Shown: one piece after another, positions 58,401 to 64,000 of the stretch | Layout of the letters: each line of letters opens with the position of its first letter | Position numbering within the stretch: the first letter of the stretch is position 1 | Origin: Deuterostichococcus epilithicus | Taxonomy: Eukaryota; Chlorophyta; Trebouxiophyceae; Prasiolales; Stichococcaceae | Length of the DNA stretch: 64,000 bases | Assembly: GCA_033439295.1 (NCBI GenBank) | Contig: JAVTLE010000003.1 | Span: 1,302,001-1,366,000 of the forward strand | Direction: 5' to 3' | Notes under the pieces: generated by a model | What the model was told of the DNA's origin: nothing | Seen by the model: the letters and a program-made list of their open reading frames with translations, nothing else | The model's database searches: none | Position numbers and translations under genes: made by a program

Positions 58401-60843
58401 GCATGCTTGTCTTAAACTTCACTGCAGGGCGACTGGAGGAGCAGAAGGGTGTGGACGTGCTGCTGGAGGCGCTGCCCCAGATTTTCAAGGGCGACTCCAA
58501 GTCCCAGGTGACAATCCTTTAGAAGCCGTTCCCGGCCTTCCCTGCGAATTCAGAACAAAATTTGGGCACCTGCTGGGCGCCTACAGATCCGCTGCACTGT
58601 GCAGCCTGTCAACGCTGAAGCAGCCAAAGCACGCGGGGGTGGGGGGNGGCTCTGACAGAAGAGCCTCGACTTCAACACCGGCCACGGCACGGCACACGAT
58701 ACCACCTCGTTGAAGCGTATGATGCTTCCAGTCCCACAAAACAGCCCCCGAGCCTCGAACCGGCAGGTGGTCGTGCTGGGCACCGGCAAGAAGGCCCTGG
58801 AGCAGAAGGCAGCCCAGATCGAGACTCTGTTCCCCGCTAACGCGAAGGGTGTCGTGGAATTCAATGGCCCCCTGGCGCACATCATCACCGCCGGTGCGCG
58901 TGCTACACAGGCTCCGCCTCCCCAAGTGGCTTGCACGAGTTATTAAACTTTGGGCGTGCAACGCGTAAAGATGTCAGAACACAATCAACGCCTGGCTTGC
59001 GGGCTGCTCTGTCTGCTGTGTGACGAGATGCTGCAACGACCAGGAGGAAGCCGAGTGTTGGTTGGTAAGTAGAAATGTAAATCGTGTGCAGAAGTCTAGT
59101 AAGTACATGTTACTGTAGGTGCCGACTTCATGCTGGTGCCATCGCGCTTCGAGCCGTGCGGCCTCATCCAGATGCACGCCATGCAGGTGCCCGTCCGAAA
59201 ATGTGCTGTGACGCGGCGACACATTTTGCGTCAACAATCTGATGCGTCATTGCTCTGCCGCAATCCAGAAGCTGCAATCCAGCTCATGCTCTGCTTCTGA
59301 CATGGCACCTTGCTGGCGGCTGCCTCCAGTGCTTGAGAGCCCGTCGCTGTGGTCGCGCTTGCAGTACGGCACGGTGCCCATCGTGGCCTCCACAGGTGGC
59401 CTCGTCGACACTGTCAAGGTGAGTACACCGCAGAAGCGCACAGTCCACAAGCGCATACGTAGACATGCAAGCTGCAGCAATGCATTGCAAGGCCGGACCG
59501 GCCGCCGCAGGCAATCATGCACCCACGACAAGGAGCCAGATGGGAGTCATGTGCGCCACCCTGCGCATCGCCTTGGAGGATGGCGCGGAACTTGTGATGC
59601 AGGACGGTGTCACGGGCTTCCACTGCGGCACGCTCGACCCCAACGACCTCCTTGCTGCCGACGTCGACGCGCTGGCAGCCGCCGTCAACAGGTGGGCTGC
59701 GGACCCAACACAGGCTGTCACCGAGGAAACGAACTCTTCTCAGAGGCCCGCTAGCACCCATCAAATGTCTCGCGTTCTGTGCTCCACGTCAGCAGCGAGG
59801 ATGCCAGTGCGCCTCCCTGTGACCCTCACTTGCACTTGCTGAGGTATTCATCCGGATGCCCGCACAACCGCAGGGCGGCGGCGACGTACGGGACGCCGCA
59901 GTACGAGGAGATGCGCGCCAAGTGCATCGGGCAGGAGCTTTCGTGGGAGGTGCCCGCCGCCAAGTGGGAGTCCGTGCTGCGCGATGTGCAGGCCGGCCGC
60001 AAGCCGCAGGCGCGCTGCCTTCCCTTGCTGCCCTCACGCTGCTTGAAGGGGGTTGTGGATACGGTGAAGTACGATCGGCACTGCCGCGAATGGTCTCGGT
60101 GGTCCCTCGCGGAGGCGCGCGCTGTTGACACGCTCCTGCGCAAGCCTTCAGTCTGGTGACCGTGATGACTCTTCTGGATACTGTTGAGCAGAGCGTTCTG
60201 GACAGCGATGGTGATTGGCAATATGCAGGTGGTGCCGAAGGCGGGGCCAACGCCGGTGAAGAACGTCGACCAGCCAGCGGATCCGAAGAAGAGCGACATC
60301 CTCGCGGGCCGGGCGCAGCCGCGCGGCAAGAAGCCTTCCTCCATCGGACAGGCCATCCAGCAGGCTGGCGGCAGCGGCGGCGGCGGCGCACAGCCGGCCG
60401 CTCCCCAGGTCGGCCAGCCTGCAGGGCAGCCTGCAGGGCAGGCTTCCAGCTCGTCCGGACCTCAGCAGACGGCTTCGTCCGGCAAGCCCACCAGTCCCAC
60501 CACCGGCAAGGCCTCGGCAGCGATCCGCGCCGCCTCGGCTTCTGCAGGTGGCGCCAAGAAGTCGGATGCGGCAATGCCCGCGGCTGGCGCCGGCAACAGC
60601 ACAGCCAAGCCAGCCACCGCAGGCCTGGGTGCCGGCGCAGCCAAGCCTGCTAATGTAGCGGGCGCAGCCAAGCAGCCCGCGACGCAGAAAGCGACTGCCA
60701 CGGCAGCCGCCAAGCCCGCGGCGAGCTCCAACGGCTCGGCGGCGGCGCCAGCCGCTGCTGCCCAGCAGCCGGCGAGCGGCACCAAGACAGAGGCGCCGAA
60801 GCTGAGTGCAGCGCAGAGCAAGCCTCCCACCAAGTCGACCTGA
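55448..60843 (+). CDS. Granule-bound starch synthase (GBSSI, GT5) with long low-complexity C-terminal tail
   Basis: GBSSI extends amylose from ADP-glucose inside plastid starch granules. Exons joining in frame: 55448-55616, 55792-55859, 56031-56109, 56246-56289, 56431-56499, 56750-56872, 57119-57190, 57469-57636, 57734-57837, 57987-58124, 58230-58281, 58428-58507, 58766-58893, 59119-59186, 59365-59418, 59603-59691, 59874-60009 and 60229-60843. Motifs in order: ADP-glucose-binding [23 protein letters not shown] (GBSS type), [111 protein letters not shown] and [13 protein letters not shown]. Introns after 57636 and 60009 start with GC. The last exon adds about 205 residues of Ala/Pro/Gly/Lys/Ser-rich sequence. 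The N terminus is short for a transit peptide, so an upstream exon is possible. Confidence 0.93.
57300..57475 (+). repeat. Decayed copy of a GBSS intron end plus exon start
   Basis: The segment 57417-57475 (GGCCTGCATCGATG ... AGCGCATTG ... GCAG then GGCCGCTT, the acceptor and start of the exon at 57469) has an upstream copy at 57300-57391 with an extra insertion of about 30 bp. The copied acceptor is intact and the following bases would encode GRLVQQ in place of GRFWAK. Confidence 0.75.
58315..58388. repeat. AT-rich imperfect palindrome in GBSS intron
   Basis: Left arm about 58315-58345 and right arm about 58350-58388 are near reverse complements. Both are A- or T-run rich around a CAGTCCCC / GGGGACTG core, with a loop of about 4 bases. 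It sits in the intron between exons ending at 58281 and starting at 58428, and its composition is unlike the flanks. It may be a small fold-back element or a structured intron segment; no target-site duplication is clear. Confidence 0.85.
58647..58647. other. Ambiguous base in GBSS intron
   Basis: A single N in a G-run within the intron before the exon starting at 58766; it does not affect the coding model. Confidence 0.99.
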
Positions 60844-61738
60844 GCTGAGGAATCTTGCGTTGCTGGGCCACACCCGGCTGCTGGAGCTCAGGCTAACTGG
60901 CGAATGGATCACATGCCTTCGAAAGGTTTTGGCCGCTGAACCGTGGCGCTGCGGCAGCCGCGCTGTACCATGCTCTCTCTTCACTAGATACCCATAGCTC
61001 TTTTCGGAGACGCTCAGCAATGCCGGTCATGCGTCAGATTTTTGAGATGTTGTGGGTACGCCAGCATCGTGGCGCCGTGACGAAGGGGCCATCCCGCCCG
61101 CAGTTTTGAGAAGAGCGCCATCATTCGAACAGTTTTGCAAGTTTTGGTGTGAGCATCTGCCTGCCCTCTCATGCTACAAGGAGTGTAAGTTCGATGATCG
61201 TCGAAAGCACGAGCTGAAGTTCCGCCAGTTTCCCTCCGTGATTTGCGGCCACAGTCAGGTGCATGTCTGCATGCGCAGGAGGTCCATCCTGATCTCAGGT
61301 GCATGTCCTCCTCAGCAGAGGTCGGAGCGCTCCCATTACGTGTAACAGCACTTCTGCCTTCCATCTGGGCACTGGCGCCTGTGTGCAAGACGAGTTCATA
61401 AGCAGTCATTTCGCCGTGATCCGAGATCACTGCTCGAGACCATTGCCAATGTTGAACTTCCCAACGCCGACCTACAAGCGAATCATGTCGCAGCAGAAAG
61501 CTTCTCATGGCATACCATGGCAGCCATGCAGGCCAGATCGCAGGTTTGCCGTGCGGACGACAGCAGTGGGCACTCCGGTGCGGCAATTCCGCGCAATGCG
61601 GCGCATGGTTGCCTCACGCTGCTGATGTCCAGAAAGTTGGTCGCCTGCCGGAGATTTGATCAAGCTCAGCACATTCTGCTGCGGACGTATATGAGGGTTC
61701 AAGTTCATTGATCCACCGCTGCTGCCTTGCGGGTGCAG
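60844..61738. other. Intergenic region GBSS / PfkB kinase
   Basis: This contains the GBSS 3' UTR and the 5' part of the kinase gene. A TGTAA near 61340 could be a poly(A) signal for GBSS. The first coding exon of the kinase may lie in 61500-61738 but could not be fixed. A plus-strand ATG frame at 61517 does not resemble the family. Confidence 0.4.
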
Positions 61739-64000
61739 TCGGACAACGGGAAGCTGGCGCAAAAGGTGGTCGGCTTGGGCAGCCTGGGAATGGACTACCT
61801 GGCTGCCGTCGACCATTTCCCGGCGCCGGACGAGAAAATGCGCACCGAGCAGCTGGAGGTGAATCGGCAGCACTGTATCGAAGCACCATTGCTGTGGCGA
61901 CCGCATGAGTTGCCCGTGCTTGATCAGCCGGGCAGCCGCCAGTTCCTGGCAGTGGGTACTGGGATGGTCCTGATCAGGTCGACACATTTGCTGATGGATG
62001 TGCGCATGGCGGCACGCCAGTGGGAGCTCCAAGCACCCTTGAGGGTGACCGCATGGGCCGGCGCATACGTCCCGAGGACTCACGGCTGTCTCCCTGCATG
62101 GCTGCGCAGCTGCAGGGCGGCGGCAACTGCGCCAACGCGCTGACGGGGGCGTCGCGCCTTGGACTGCGTACCGCGCTGGTCACTAAGATCGGCGCCGACT
62201 CCATCGGCGACACCCTGGTGCAGGTGCAGCCATGGGGGCGTAGCTGACAGCCCGCGCCGGCAGGGGCTGGCATTGTGGTCAGGCATGTCATGATCCTGCC
62301 AGCCGCAAGGTTGGGGTTTAGGAGGGCTGCCGACAGGGAGGTCAGGCAACGACCCGGGCACGGCCTGTACATTCTGTGAGGGCGACTGGGACACATGCCC
62401 CCGACCATGTGGGGCCGGCCCTACGCCTGCCGCATGGCTTGCCGAAAAAGCCTGACTCGACATCTTCTCAGGAGCTGGAGGGTGACGGCGTGGACGCGTC
62501 GCTCGTCCTGCGCGCCGAGGGCTTCCCCTCGCCCTTCACATACACCATTGTCGACCGGTCAGGCGCGCCTCTGAGAATGCGTGGCTGCACCCCTTCTGCT
62601 GCAGCCTTGACTCGAGCAAACATCATTAATGCAGGCGAGCAGTTCGCCAACCTGATTTGAGCACAGGATGATGCATCAGGCAGGCCCATGCACAAGTTTC
62701 GTCATGACTTGCTGGCGAGCCTGGCGGAGCGCCATGATGCACATCTGCTGACTGTCTGAATGTCGCTTGCGCTGTGGCTGCGCCACAGGCGGCACGCGGT
62801 GCTGCATTCACACGCCCAGCGCGCCGCTGCAGCCGGGCGACATCAGCCGCGAGCTGGTCGAGCAGGCACTGGAGGGCGCCTCGCTGGCGTTTTTCGACGG
62901 CCGCCTGACGGAGGCGGCGCTGGTGCTGGCCGACGCCGCGCGGGTGAGCGCCAGCAAAACCGTTCGTCCTGCAGCTGGACTAAAACGAAGGTGTTACTGG
63001 ATGCCGCACTGGCGATGTCTGGCAGCTGGTTGGTGAACGACGCGCAAAGAACAATGCTGATTCGGGCGTGCGCAGCTGTGACGACGGTCGCCAGGGTGTC
63101 CATGCTGATAGTGACTCGCTGTCGGCCGTCGCGGCGCTGGCGCCCTCGGCTGGCCGAAGCTGGGACCGCGTGGCTTTGGCCTTGTCGCTCGAGACCCCTG
63201 CCAGGACTTGGTCAGCGAGAAATTTTGCACGCCCACAGGAGAGAGGCATCCCCATCTTGGTGGAAGCGGAGCGTATACGCAATCGCCTGCCGGAGCTGCT
63301 GCAGCGCGCCAGCTTCGTCACCAGCTCAGCGCACTACCCAACGGTGCGAGCTAGCGGCAACTGCTGTCTACCTTGTAACCTTGCTCCAAGCCGTTTATTT
63401 TTCTATCGGTACTATTGTCACGTCTGAAGTCAGCGCCAGCGCCCAGGTCAAAGCTGAACCCCGCAGGCATCGCGCTGCACCACTCCTGAGGCGGCATACG
63501 TGACGCCATCGGAGTGTAACAGGCCCATGCGACCCATGCATGCCGTGATATCAAGTGACGCCTTTGACGCAGGAGGCGATGGGTGAGGATCGGCAGGGCG
63601 ATGCGATGGTGGCGATGCTGGCGTCGCTGCCGGACGCCCGCTGGCTTATCAGCACCCAAGGTGGGTGAGACGCCTCGTGCAGGAGTCGTGGGGCGGCTGC
63701 TGACAGCCAAGCAGATGATTGTCGAGGGCTTGTGCGGGGTTTGTGGGCGTGCAAAGCAGGCACTGGTCACTCGGCACCTGTCTGGGTCGCGGGGCAAGCC
63801 TGCGACCTGCTGAAACGTGTGGCATGCCCACTCCCCAGCTCAGCTGCAGTGGGTGGCGTTGGTGAGGGTGCTGCAGAGGCCGAACTTACAACTCTTCATA
63901 TATATCTAAAATCACCTCTTCGAGCAGAACACGAGCTTGGTTCAGCTGCCCACTTGCGCCGCCTACAGGCAGTCGAGGCAGCATCCTGCTGGAGCGCGCC
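61739..64000 (+). CDS. PfkB-family carbohydrate kinase, plant-like (partial at right edge, 5' exon not found)
   Basis: PfkB (ribokinase-family) enzymes phosphorylate sugars or nucleosides; the substrate of this plant-like clade is not known from sequence. Exons: 61739-61858 (VVGLGSLGMDYLAAVDHFP, the start of the fold), about 62116-62220 (GGGNCANALTGASRLGLRTALVTKIGADSIGD, which includes the PfkB signature-1 glycines), about 62472-62557 (ELEGDGVDASLV, PSPFTYTIVD), about 62789-62943 (TRCCIHTPSAPLQPGDIS, ASLAFFDGRLTEAALVLADAA), about 63240-63343 (RGIPILVEAERIRNRLPELL), about 63573-63660 (AMVAMLASLPDARWLISTQG) and a last piece from about 63968 (GSILLERA) that runs off the window. The C-terminal GAGD catalytic motif must lie beyond the right edge. 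The start is not located because the first exon begins at an acceptor. Confidence 0.82.

Overview
The window looks like nuclear DNA of a green alga, most likely a Chlorella-like trebouxiophyte (genus not determinable by eye). The reasons are high GC, genes split into many short exons by roughly 80-400 bp introns with GTGCGC/GTGAGT donors and GCAG acceptors, and a gene set that includes granule-bound starch synthase, a plant-type BSU1/PPKL kelch phosphatase, a plant-like PfkB kinase and an EGF/GT47 exostosin-type glycosyltransferase. No tRNA, rRNA, CRISPR array, virus-like element or recognisable transposon was seen. All gene models below come from reading splice sites and conserved protein blocks by eye; no transcript data were used.

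Layout: (1) 1-4841 (+) 3' part of PDS5, a cohesin regulator; (2) 5811-11608 (+) cationic amino-acid transporter; (3) 12267-17569 (-) meiotic HORMA protein HOP1/ASY1; (4) 18468-20545 (+) THO complex subunit 3; (5) 21573-30835 (+) ATAD2/Yta7-type AAA ATPase with bromodomain; (6) 31251-35135 (+) CELF/Bruno-like protein with three RRMs; (7) 36377-41841 (-) type II membrane EGF + exostosin glycosyltransferase; (8) 42552-47038 (-) CCT eta chaperonin subunit; (9) 47721-54227 (+) PPKL/BSL kelch phosphatase; (10) 55448-60843 (+) granule-bound starch synthase with a long low-complexity tail; (11) 61739->64000 (+) PfkB-family kinase, running off the right edge. ASY1/THOC3 and CCT7/PPKL are divergent pairs that share short intergenic regions. 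The genes are a normal eukaryotic mixture rather than one pathway, although PDS5 (cohesin), HOP1/ASY1 (meiotic axis) and ATAD2 (chromatin) all act on chromosomes.

The most unusual signal lies in the introns. In at least six genes (PDS5 twice, the transporter, HOP1/ASY1, CELF, PPKL, GBSS) an intron holds one or more decayed copies of the edge of the neighbouring exon, usually 85-145 bp away and often including the splice-site sequence. In HOP1/ASY1 this has grown into a six-unit array of exon-like repeats, and in CELF there are three copies. This fits local tandem duplication creating, enlarging or moving introns. GC-AG introns are also frequent: eight are inferred from frame-consistent joins.
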